In this document: positions 7,096 through 12,561 of the stretch, piece by piece
Position numbering within the stretch: position 1 is the first letter of the stretch
How the letters are laid out: each line of letters begins with the position of its first letter
DNA from: Rhodoferax sp.
Lineage (GTDB): Bacteria; Pseudomonadota; Gammaproteobacteria; Burkholderiales; Burkholderiaceae_C
Direction: 5' to 3'
Assembly (NCBI GenBank): GCA_030683195.1
Contig: JAUXQA010000063.1
Location: 1-12,561 of the forward strand
Length of the DNA stretch: 12,561 nucleotides
Position numbers and translations under genes: made by a program
Notes under the pieces: generated by a model
Told to the model about the DNA's origin: nothing
The model's input: only the letters and a program-made list of their open reading frames with translations
The model's database searches: none

Positions 7096-8340
7096 TCAAG
7101 CTCTTTGGAGCCTGGCCGCGAGCCCATGGGCGCAGGCATAGCCGCTGGCCCAGGCCCATTGAAAGTTGTAACCCCCCAGCCACCCGGTCACGTCGACGAC
7201 CTCACCGATGAAATACAGCCCGGGCTGTTTTGATTCCAAGGTCTGGGAAGACAGATCCCGCGTGTCGACGCCGCCAGCGGTGACCTCGGCCTTTTTATAG
7301 CCCTCGGTGCCAGTCGGGGTCAGTTCCCACTGACCCAGGCGTTGCGCCAGCATGGCCAGGGATTTGTCTGTTACGTCACTGGCGGCGCGCTGCCAGTTAT
7401 GCCCCAGCGCTGTGCCTTGCGTCACCCAGGCCTCGGCTAGGCGCGATGGCACCATGCCTGCCAACTCGTTGGCCAAGAGCTTGCGCGAGCTGGCTTTGGC
7501 GCGGGTCAGGGCTTGCAGCAGGTCGATGTCCGGTGCGAGGTTGAGTCGTATGGGCGTGCCCACTTGCCAATAGCTCGATATCTGGAGCACAGCAGGGCCG
7601 CTCAGGCCCCGGTGCGTGAACAGCAGGTCTTCCAGAAAGCTGGCCTTGTCTTTTTTGGTGCCGGTTTCCATGCGCACCGGCAGGGACAAGCCCGCCAATT
7701 GGGCGTAGGGTTCCCAGGCGCCACCGTCAAAGGTCAGTGGCACCAAAGCGGGGCGTGGCTCAATCAACCGCAACCTGAATTGGCGGGCTGCCCTGTAACC
7801 GAAATCTGTGGCCCCAATTTTCGGGATGGACAGGCCGCCCGTCGCGATCACCACGGCATGGGCGTGAATCAAGCCATTTGAGCTATCTATTTCATAGCTG
7901 TTGGTGCTTTTATCTTCCCGGCTAGAGTCTTAAAACCTTATATTTTTGATGCTGCAAGGCTGCCAGCGTTTCACACCGCCTTTATCGCACTCGCGCAGCA
8001 GCATCGGGATGATGTCCTCGGCCGAGTTGTCGCAAAAAAGTTGGCCTTTGTGCTTTTCGTGGAAAGCGACGCCGTGACGTTGCAGCAGTTCGGTGAAGTC
8101 GCGCGGCGTGTAGCGCGCCAGGGCAGAGCGACAAAAATGCGGGTTCTCACCCAGAAAATTGGCCGGTGTGGTGTCTTTGTTGGTGAAGTTGCAGCGCCCG
8201 CCACCCGAGATGCGTATTTTCTCGGCCACTTTGTCGCTGTGGTCCAGCACCAGAACCTTCAGCCCCAGTTGGCCCGCCACGCCCGCACAAAACAGGCCGG
8301 CGGCACCTGCACCCACGATAACAACATCAAATTTTTGCAT
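7096..8340 (-). pseudogene. BaiN/HI0933-family NAD(P)/FAD-dependent oxidoreductase, split by one in-frame TAA
   Basis: Read end to end on the - strand, this is one 415-codon frame matching the length of YhiN/BaiN-type flavoproteins (about 400 residues), but codon 137 is TAA (7930-7932). The N-terminal piece has the FAD-binding Rossmann motif VGAGAAG (9-15) and KIRISGGGRCNFTN (41-54). The C-terminal piece keeps the same frame and has VIATGGLSIPKIGATDFGY (165 on) and the closing GGYNFQWAWASGY. No frameshift is needed to join them. A copy of the 46-bp repeat (7882-7927) encodes codons about 139-153, immediately after the stop. The second half could restart at a TTG (7872) but would lack the nucleotide-binding site. 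The gene is therefore probably inactive, unless the stop is a sequencing error or is read through. Both halves are otherwise well preserved, so the lesion looks recent. Confidence 0.85.
7882..7927 (+). repeat. 46-bp dispersed repeat, copy B (inside the flavoprotein gene)
   Basis: The copy begins GCTAT and ends GGCTAGAG. Its left end forms a short hairpin, AGCTAT (7881-7886) with ATAGCT (7894-7899). It matches inverted copy D at about 27 of 46 ungapped positions (hand count), including ATAGC at offset 12 and GCTTT at offset 24. It lies in an AT-rich island within a GC-rich gene, and the gene's premature TAA is 2 bp beyond its right end. Confidence 0.7.
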
Positions 8341-8423
8341 GGGCAGCAGTGTAGGGGCTGGGGCGGCCCGTGTTGCCTGCCCAACGCCGTTTGTCCGAGC
8401 CAGGCGATGCGGGTTCGCCGGGC

Positions 8424-9242
8424 CTAAGCCACCCGGCTGGCCTGACTGGACTCCTGCAAGGCCAGCAGGCCCTGCATCACGTCACCCACCACGATCACGC
8501 TGGGGCTGGCGAGTTGCTCGCGTTTGAGGGTGCTTTGCAGTTCACTTAAACGACACACGGCGTGGCGCTGGGTAGGCAGGCTGGCGTTCTGTATCACGGC
8601 AACTGGCGTCCACGCATCCAGCCCGCCCCGGCACAGTTCGTCCTGAATACGCTGCGCACCGCTCACGCCCATGTAAATGACGAGTGTGAGTTTGGCGCGG
8701 CGCGCGGTGGCCGAGATGGCTTGCCAGTCGGTGTCGTCGGCGCCGGGCCGGGCATGGCCGGTCAAGAAGATGACGCCATGGGCGTGTTCCCTGTGCGTGA
8801 GCGGCACGCCCAGTGAGGCCACGGCGGCCAGACCGGCCGTGACGCCGTTGACAACCTTCACCTCAACCCCGGCGGCGCGCAAGTGCTCCACCTCTTCGCC
8901 ACCCCGGCCAAAAATGAAGGGATCGCCGCCTTTGAGGCGCACCACGTTTTCGCCTTCGTGAACCGCCATCAGCATGAGTTTTTCAATGAAGGCCTGAGGG
9001 GTGGAGGTGCAACCCCCGCGTTTTCCCACGTAGACAATACGGGCTGTTGGCGCGGCGTAAGCCACGATCTCCTCGCTGACCAGGTCATCCACCAGCAGCA
9101 CGGTGGCGGCTTGTATGGCCTTCAGGGCCTTCAGCGTGAGCAATTCAGGGTCGCCGGGGCCGGCGCCTACCAGCGTGCATTGGCCGGTGCCCAGCGGGGT
9201 GTGTTGCTCTTGGGCCTTGGGATTTTGGATGTCGTTCTTCAT
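8424..9242 (-). CDS. cobA: Uroporphyrinogen-III C-methyltransferase (SUMT)
   Basis: The 272-residue cytoplasmic enzyme uses S-adenosylmethionine to methylate uroporphyrinogen III at C2 and C7, giving precorrin-2 for siroheme (nitrite and sulfite reductases) or cobalamin. All family motifs are visible: VGAGPGDPELLTLKA (25-39), VVRLKGGDPFIFGRGGEE (100-117), VNGVTAGLA (131-139), LTHR (148-151) and IFLTGH. It is the stand-alone CobA type, with no CysG dehydrogenase/chelatase domain, so precorrin-2 oxidation and Fe insertion need another gene. The ATG overlaps the ybiB stop (ATGA, 9239-9242) and a GGTGGAG ribosome binding site lies inside the ybiB end, indicating coupled translation. In Burkholderiales this pair often sits near assimilatory nitrate and nitrite reductase genes; none is visible here. 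Confidence 0.95.
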   Translation of the reverse strand: MKNDIQNPKAQEQHTPLGTGQCTLVGAGPGDPELLTLKALKAIQAATVLLVDDLVSEEIVAYAAPTARIVYVGKRGGCTSTPQAFIEKLMLMAVHEGENVVRLKGGDPFIFGRGGEEVEHLRAAGVEVKVVNGVTAGLAAVASLGVPLTHREHAHGVIFLTGHARPGADDTDWQAISATARRAKLTLVIYMGVSGAQRIQDELCRGGLDAWTPVAVIQNASLPTQRHAVCRLSELQSTLKREQLASPSVIVVGDVMQGLLALQESSQASRVA

Positions 9243-10144
9243 ACTTGCTCCACCAGACGCAAGATGTGTACCACCTGCTGTGCAATCGGCGCAGGCACGG
9301 GCCTGTCACCGGCCATGACCTGGCGGATGTAGGTGGCCGTGGTGTGTTCATCAATCTCTTTGGGCAATTCGGGCAGGGCGGTCAGTGAGCCACTCTGCGC
9401 CTCTTGTAACTCAACGGGTCGGCCGGAGATGAAGCCTTGCATGCGCGGCACGCGGCGGGGATCGGCCACAGCTTCTCCCTCGGTGCCGCGCAGCAGCAGG
9501 GCATGGGTGCCCATCAGTTCCAGGGTGGCGGCCATCGAGAGTGCGTACTCGGGGTGTGTGTAACTGCTGACCAGCAGGCTCTTGCCCGCACAGGGGTTCA
9601 TGAGCTTGACCAGACTGTGGGCGGAGTTGCGCAGGTTCACCACACGCCGCACATCCAGCAGGCGTTGCAGGCCGGGGCACAACAAGTCGGTTGGCGCAAA
9701 CATGACCTCGCCATTTGCTATGGTTTTAATTGATGTCTGGGCAGGTAAGTCAAGGGCCAGAAGTACTTTGGATGTAAATACGCGGCTGGACTCGGTGGCT
9801 GTGCCGTGGATCAGGACCGGCAGGCCTTCACGTGCCAGCAGCAAGGCCAGCAAGGGCGTGAGCACGGGCAGCTTGCGGGCACCGTTGTAGCTGGGAATGA
9901 CAATAGTCGGGCGGTCACTGGCCGGAATTTTTTGCAGGCGTTGGTGGGTGGCATCCAGAAACCCGGCCATCTCCGCAGGCGTTTCGCCCTTGATGCGCAT
10001 GGCGAGGCAAAAGGCACCAATCTCCAGGTCAGTGACGCTGCCATCGAGCACTTGCCCGAACAGATCGGCCGCCTGGTCCCGTGAGAGGGCGCGGGCGCCG
10101 TCTTTGCCGCGTCCTATTTCTTTGATGTAGTGGCCAATACTCAT
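9239..10144 (-). CDS. ybiB: DNA-binding protein YbiB (TrpD2 family)
   Basis: The 301-residue protein resembles anthranilate phosphoribosyltransferase (TrpD) in fold but belongs to the TrpD2/YbiB group. E. coli YbiB binds nucleic acid without sequence specificity and is linked to the SOS response. Recognisable are the helical N-terminal domain (DLFGQVLDGSVTDLEIGAF), IPSYNGARKLP (where TrpD has its GTGG-type loop), GLPVLIHG, LCPGLQRLLDVR, RNSAHSLVKLMNP and SSYTHPEY. The TrpD catalytic glycine-rich loop is not conserved, which argues against tryptophan synthesis. It is translationally coupled to cobA downstream. Residues about 128-143 are encoded by a repeat copy (9717-9762), with no obvious lengthening of the protein. 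The ATG at 10144 has no strong ribosome binding site. Confidence 0.85.
   Translation of the reverse strand: MSIGHYIKEIGRGKDGARALSRDQAADLFGQVLDGSVTDLEIGAFCLAMRIKGETPAEMAGFLDATHQRLQKIPASDRPTIVIPSYNGARKLPVLTPLLALLLAREGLPVLIHGTATESSRVFTSKVLLALDLPAQTSIKTIANGEVMFAPTDLLCPGLQRLLDVRRVVNLRNSAHSLVKLMNPCAGKSLLVSSYTHPEYALSMAATLELMGTHALLLRGTEGEAVADPRRVPRMQGFISGRPVELQEAQSGSLTALPELPKEIDEHTTATYIRQVMAGDRPVPAPIAQQVVHILRLVEQV
9717..9762 (+). repeat. 46-bp dispersed repeat, copy C (inside ybiB)
   Basis: The copy begins GCTAT and ends GGCCAGAA at the same 46-bp spacing as the others, and matches copy B at about 26 of 46 ungapped positions by hand count. It is an AT-rich island in a GC-rich gene on the opposite strand and encodes YbiB residues about 128-143 without a stop. 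The left-end hairpin is eroded. Confidence 0.55.
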
Positions 10145-10408
10145 GCGTTTCAGTCGAATCTGTGTGTCAGTGGATGGGGTTAGGCGCAGTCAGGCACCTA
10201 GGTGTGGCTTGCCGCCTTGTCAAAACGGCTTGAGCCCCCAACTGGATTTTCGCCGGTAAAGGGGCTGGCCGTTGGCGGGGTTGCCGTCAGGCCCGGCGCC
10301 GACCAAGGCATATTGCGACGGAACGCGTTGGACCCGGTTGCTAAGATCGGGACCCCGTTTGTGGCTGGCCCCAGGCACCACGAATTGAGAAACATGTATA
10401 AAAAGAGG
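10145..10408. other. Intergenic region between divergent ybiB and the ZIP transporter gene
   Basis: This non-coding stretch separates the two divergent start regions and must contain both promoters. I find no RNA gene, no convincing conserved protein in any frame, and no clear -35/-10 pair. A TATAAA at 10397-10402, close to the ZIP start, is the best -10 candidate but lacks a good -35. The remainder is GC-rich and unremarkable up to the repeat at 10409. Confidence 0.5.
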
Positions 10409-10454
10409 CTCCAGCCCCTAAAAAGAAAGCGTTTGTTGCTATGGTTTTGATGGC
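10409..10454 (-). repeat. 46-bp dispersed repeat, copy D (inverted, across the ZIP start codon)
   Basis: Read on the - strand, the copy begins GCCAT and ends GGCTGGAG with the same 46-bp length. It shares ATAGC at offset 12 and GCTTT at offset 24 with copy B (about 27 of 46 matches). The outer arm can pair as GCTAT with ATGGC, including one G-U pair. The ZIP ATG at 10441 and a second in-frame ATG at 10450 both lie inside it. Confidence 0.65.
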
Positions 10455-11244
10455 TATTATCTTGGGCACTCTGGCGGCAGGCATTGGGAGCGTCTGGGTG
10501 GCTGCCTTGCTCAGTTTTGGTGTGCTGGCCCGCTACACCCAGCACATGCTGAGCATGGCTGCGGGCGCGCTCCTGGCGACCGCCTTCATGCATCTCTTGC
10601 CCGAGGCCTTTGAGAGTCAGGCCAGTGCCCACGATTTGTTCATGACGCTGCTGGCCGGTTTGATTTTTTTCTTTTTGCTGGATAAAGCCGAGTTGTGGCA
10701 CCACGGCCATGAGCACCATCATTCCCTTGAGGCGGCGCATGATCACCATGGCAGCGGTGCTGCGCATGACCATGCGCACAAACACGGCCCCGTGCCTGGA
10801 ACCTGGGCGGTGCTGACCGGCGACAGCGTGCACTGCTTTGGCGATGGGGTGTTGATTGCCTCGGCGTTCATGGCCGATTTGCGTCTGGGCGTTATCGCCT
10901 CCCTTGCGGTGCTGGCGCACGAGGTGCCGCACCACATGGGCGACCTGATGGTGTTGCGCGCAGGCTCCTCCACCAAGCGTGTGGCGCTGGTCAAGGTGTC
11001 GTTGGCCGGCGCGGTGACTGCTTTGGGCGGCCTTTTGGGCTATTGGCTGGTGGAGAGGCTGCAAGACTACTTGCCGTATTTTCTGGTGGTGGCTTCCAGC
11101 AGCTTTGTGTATGTGGCGCTGGCCGATTTGATTCCACAGCTCCAAAAACGACTGTCTGCACGGCAGACTGCGGCTCAAATTGCCTGGCTGGCAGCCGGCA
11201 TTCTCTTGGTGACCTGGGTGAGCGGCTTGGCGCACGTGCACTGA
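10441..11244 (+). CDS. ZIP family divalent metal transporter
   Basis: The 267-residue inner-membrane protein should import Zn2+ or a related divalent metal. About eight hydrophobic segments are visible, at roughly 5-27, 35-55, 66-80, 120-142, 146-160, 180-203, 209-233 and 244-262. A His-rich cytosolic loop (87-115) lies between segments 3 and 4. The metal-site motifs are HCFGDGVLIASAF (131 on; commonly HNxxDG) and HEVPHHMGD (160-168; commonly HExPxExGD). A His therefore replaces the second acidic ligand of segment 5. The start is ambiguous: ATG at 10441 or ATG at 10450, with only an AAAAAGAAAG purine run upstream. Both starts lie inside a dispersed repeat. Metal specificity cannot be read from the sequence. 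Confidence 0.9.
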   Translation: MVLMAIILGTLAAGIGSVWVAALLSFGVLARYTQHMLSMAAGALLATAFMHLLPEAFESQASAHDLFMTLLAGLIFFFLLDKAELWHHGHEHHHSLEAAHDHHGSGAAHDHAHKHGPVPGTWAVLTGDSVHCFGDGVLIASAFMADLRLGVIASLAVLAHEVPHHMGDLMVLRAGSSTKRVALVKVSLAGAVTALGGLLGYWLVERLQDYLPYFLVVASSSFVYVALADLIPQLQKRLSARQTAAQIAWLAAGILLVTWVSGLAHVH

Positions 11245-11250
11245 GCCTTG

Positions 11251-11262
11251 TCACCCGGGTGA
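11251..11262. terminator. Palindrome just after the ZIP gene
   Basis: TCACCCGGGTGA is a perfect 12-bp palindrome starting 6 bp after the ZIP stop codon. There is no T tract, so it is only a weak candidate for a 3'-end structure; it could equally be a protein-binding site upstream of the next promoter. Confidence 0.3.
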
Positions 11263-11292
11263 TCACTGGCACGGCGAAAACTCCAAAGGTCT

Positions 11293-11320
11293 TGGCAGGC
11301 GCTGCGCAGCGGAACATAAT
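11293..11320 (+). promoter_or_regulatory. Sigma70-like promoter of the MBL-fold gene with a palindrome in its spacer
   Basis: TTGGCA (11293-11298) and CATAAT (11315-11320) are separated by 16 bp, a good sigma70 arrangement; transcription would begin near 11327, leaving a leader of about 27 nt. The spacer holds a perfect 12-bp palindrome, CGCTGCGCAGCG (11300-11311), well placed for a repressor or a MerR-type regulator. The binding protein is unknown, and the palindrome may be chance in GC-rich DNA. Confidence 0.55.
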
Positions 11321-11353
11321 TCGCTTCTCACTTATAAATAGACGAGGATGACC

Positions 11354-12403
11354 ATGCGCCGTTTGACTCCCCCCACCTCCTCACCATTGGCGCCCACGCG
11401 CCGCTCCCTGCTGCGCGCGGCGGGCGGCATGGGTTTGCTGGCGGCTGGGCTGGCCACCTGGCCCGAGACGCGCTTGTTGGCCCAGCAGGTCAGTGACTTC
11501 ATCAGCGGACCGCCCATGCCAGACATTCCGGCGCGCCAGTTGTCACCCCATGTCTGGATGATCTACGCGCAAGACGGTTTCCCCACCCCCGAGAACCAGG
11601 GCATGATGTCCAACGTGTTGTTTGTCGTAACGAGCGCTGGTGTGGTGGTGATTGATTCGGGGAGCTCACTGCAAATTGGCGAAATGGCCATCCGCATGAT
11701 TCGCAAAGTCACGCCCAAGCCGGTGGTGGCGGTGTTCAACTCCCACTACCATGGCGACCATTGGCTGGGCAACCATGCATTTGTCGAGGCGTATGGCAAA
11801 GACTTGCCGATTTACGCGCTCGAATTCACCCGGGCCCAGATTCAGGGCGCTGAAGGCAATTTGTGGCGCAGCCTGATGGAGCGCTGGACCAACCAGGCCA
11901 CGCTGGGCACCCGGGTGGTGGCGCCCAACCACACGGTCACGCACGGTCAAAAATTTGAGTTTGGCGATGTGACGTTGCAGCTGCACCACTATGGCACCTG
12001 CCATACGCCCTCTGACTTGTGCGTGCAAGTGGTGCAGGACAAGTTGACCGCCGTGGGCGACATTGCCATGGCCAACCGCATAGCCAACATTGATGATGGC
12101 TCGTACCCCGGGACCTTCAAGTACTACAAGGCTTTGGCCGCGGCTGTCGGGGACCAGCTGTGGGTGCCGGGCCATGGCGAAGGGGCCAAAGACCTGCTGA
12201 GCACCTACGGCCAGTTTTTGGCGGGCATTTGGGAGCCCTGTCTGGCGACTGTGAAAGAGGGCCTGCCCGAGTCAGAGGCCAAAGCCCGGGTGCTGAAAGA
12301 CCCGCGTGTGGCTAGTCGGGCCAAGACCATGCTGGGGTTTGACAGCAACATCGGCAAGTACACCAGCCTGGCGTACCTGGAGGCCGAGAAAGAAGCGTTT
12401 TGA
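11354..12403 (+). CDS. Tat-exported metallo-beta-lactamase-fold hydrolase
   Basis: The 349-residue product is a binuclear-metal MBL-fold hydrolase, probably periplasmic. A twin-arginine signal is visible: TRRSLLRAAGG (15-25) followed by a hydrophobic stretch, with likely cleavage near LLAQQ (41-45). The metal ligands are complete: HYHGDH (121-126), H207 in GTCHTPSD, D226 in GDIA and H264 in PGHG. A Cys directly precedes the third His. The substrate is unknown. Sequence style recalls the quinoprotein-relay/SoxH-like hydrolases more than true beta-lactamases, so antibiotic resistance should not be assumed. I chose the ATG at 11354 because GAGG (11344-11347) is 6 nt away; the ATG at 11348 directly abuts GAGG. 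The gene has its own promoter and converges on the sulfurtransferase gene. Confidence 0.87.
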   Translation: MRRLTPPTSSPLAPTRRSLLRAAGGMGLLAAGLATWPETRLLAQQVSDFISGPPMPDIPARQLSPHVWMIYAQDGFPTPENQGMMSNVLFVVTSAGVVVIDSGSSLQIGEMAIRMIRKVTPKPVVAVFNSHYHGDHWLGNHAFVEAYGKDLPIYALEFTRAQIQGAEGNLWRSLMERWTNQATLGTRVVAPNHTVTHGQKFEFGDVTLQLHHYGTCHTPSDLCVQVVQDKLTAVGDIAMANRIANIDDGSYPGTFKYYKALAAAVGDQLWVPGHGEGAKDLLSTYGQFLAGIWEPCLATVKEGLPESEAKARVLKDPRVASRAKTMLGFDSNIGKYTSLAYLEAEKEAF

Positions 12404-12421
12404 GCGGCGCGTCGTAGCGCT

Positions 12422-12561
12422 TCAACCCTTGGCGCAGGGCAGGCCGGGCGTGTTGCACCACGCGCTCCAGCTGCCGGCATATAGCCCGGTGCGGCCCAGG
12501 CCCGCCACTTCCATGGCCAGCAGGTTGGGAATGGCGCTCACGCCACTGCCGCAGTGGTGCA
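12422..12561 (-). CDS. Rhodanese-type sulfurtransferase, C-terminal end (5' truncated by window edge)
   Basis: Only the last 45 residues are visible; the gene begins beyond the window. HHCGSGVSAIPNLLAMEVAGL followed by LYAGSWSAWC closely fits the second domain of 3-mercaptopyruvate sulfurtransferase or thiosulfate sulfurtransferase. The CGSGV loop holds the cysteine that carries the persulfide, and the GSWSxW segment closes the rhodanese fold. Such enzymes move sulfur from mercaptopyruvate or thiosulfate to an acceptor; CG[S/A]GV loops favour mercaptopyruvate, but without the N-terminal domain I leave it open. The TGA stop lies 18 bp from the stop of the opposing MBL gene. Confidence 0.85.
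   Translation of the reverse strand, partial: HHCGSGVSAIPNLLAMEVAGLGRTGLYAGSWSAWCNTPGLPCAKG

Noticed and set aside
7061..7106. Possible fifth copy of the 46-bp repeat at the end of the flavoprotein gene (GCTTTGGATTATAGCT at its left end)
   Set aside because: The left hairpin resembles the repeat but is two bases shorter, and the right end (AGCTCTTT) does not match GGCYRGAR. It is better described as a terminator-like hairpin.
10198..11241. Long open frame (347 codons) on the - strand across the ZIP gene
   Set aside because: It is composition-driven: the translation is rich in His, Gln and Arg with no recognisable domain, and the + strand frame encodes an evident ZIP transporter.
11354..12403. 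MBL-fold gene as a beta-lactamase resistance determinant
   Set aside because: The metal site is shared by many hydrolases, the Tat signal and overall sequence do not point to a known resistance family, and there is no mobile context.
1..12561. A new defence, mobile or biosynthetic system
   Set aside because: All sizeable genes fall into well-known housekeeping or enzyme families, and no integrase, transposase, CRISPR array or toxin-antitoxin pair was found on either strand.

Overview
This window looks like an ordinary chromosomal segment of a betaproteobacterium, most likely Burkholderiales/Comamonadaceae (Rhodoferax- or Polaromonas-like). That placement is an inference. It rests on the high-GC coding style, the gene set and order (rpsU next to yqeY, divergent darP/pmbA, ybiB overlapping cobA) and a short AT-rich dispersed repeat that I associate with this family. 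I see no tRNA, rRNA, CRISPR array, phage gene, transposase or integrase.

Layout, left to right. (1) The C-terminal part of an EAL cyclic-di-GMP phosphodiesterase (+) enters from the left edge and ends tail-to-tail with an inositol-monophosphatase/SuhB-family gene (-). (2) A two-gene + strand unit, trmJ-cysE, follows a leader that contains an intrinsic-terminator-like hairpin. (3) Convergent to it is a - strand pair, darP (yjgA)-mog, overlapping by 4 bp. (4) darP is divergent from pmbA/tldE (+), with only 23 bp between the start codons. (5) On the - strand come yqeY, rpsU (with its own terminator) and a BaiN/HI0933-type flavoprotein gene that is split by one in-frame TAA. (6) Next on the - strand is ybiB-cobA, translationally coupled by an ATGA overlap. 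CobA starts the branch from uroporphyrinogen III to siroheme. (7) On the + strand are a ZIP-family metal transporter and a Tat-exported metallo-beta-lactamase-fold hydrolase with a good sigma70 promoter. (8) The last 140 bp hold the C-terminus of a rhodanese-type sulfurtransferase (-).

The strongest unexplained signal is a 46-bp repeat present in four diverged copies (1988-2033, 7882-7927, 9717-9762 and, inverted, 10409-10454). All copies have conserved ends (GCYAT ... GGCYRGAR) at identical spacing. Three lie inside protein-coding genes (trmJ, the flavoprotein, ybiB) and the fourth spans the start codon of the ZIP transporter. The copy in the flavoprotein sits 2 bp from the nonsense codon that splits that gene.

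The genes are mostly housekeeping (RNA modification, ribosome assembly, cysteine, molybdenum cofactor and siroheme synthesis) and I find no convincing new defence or metabolic system. The value of the window lies in the repeat family, the broken flavoprotein, the trmJ leader and the MBL promoter architecture.
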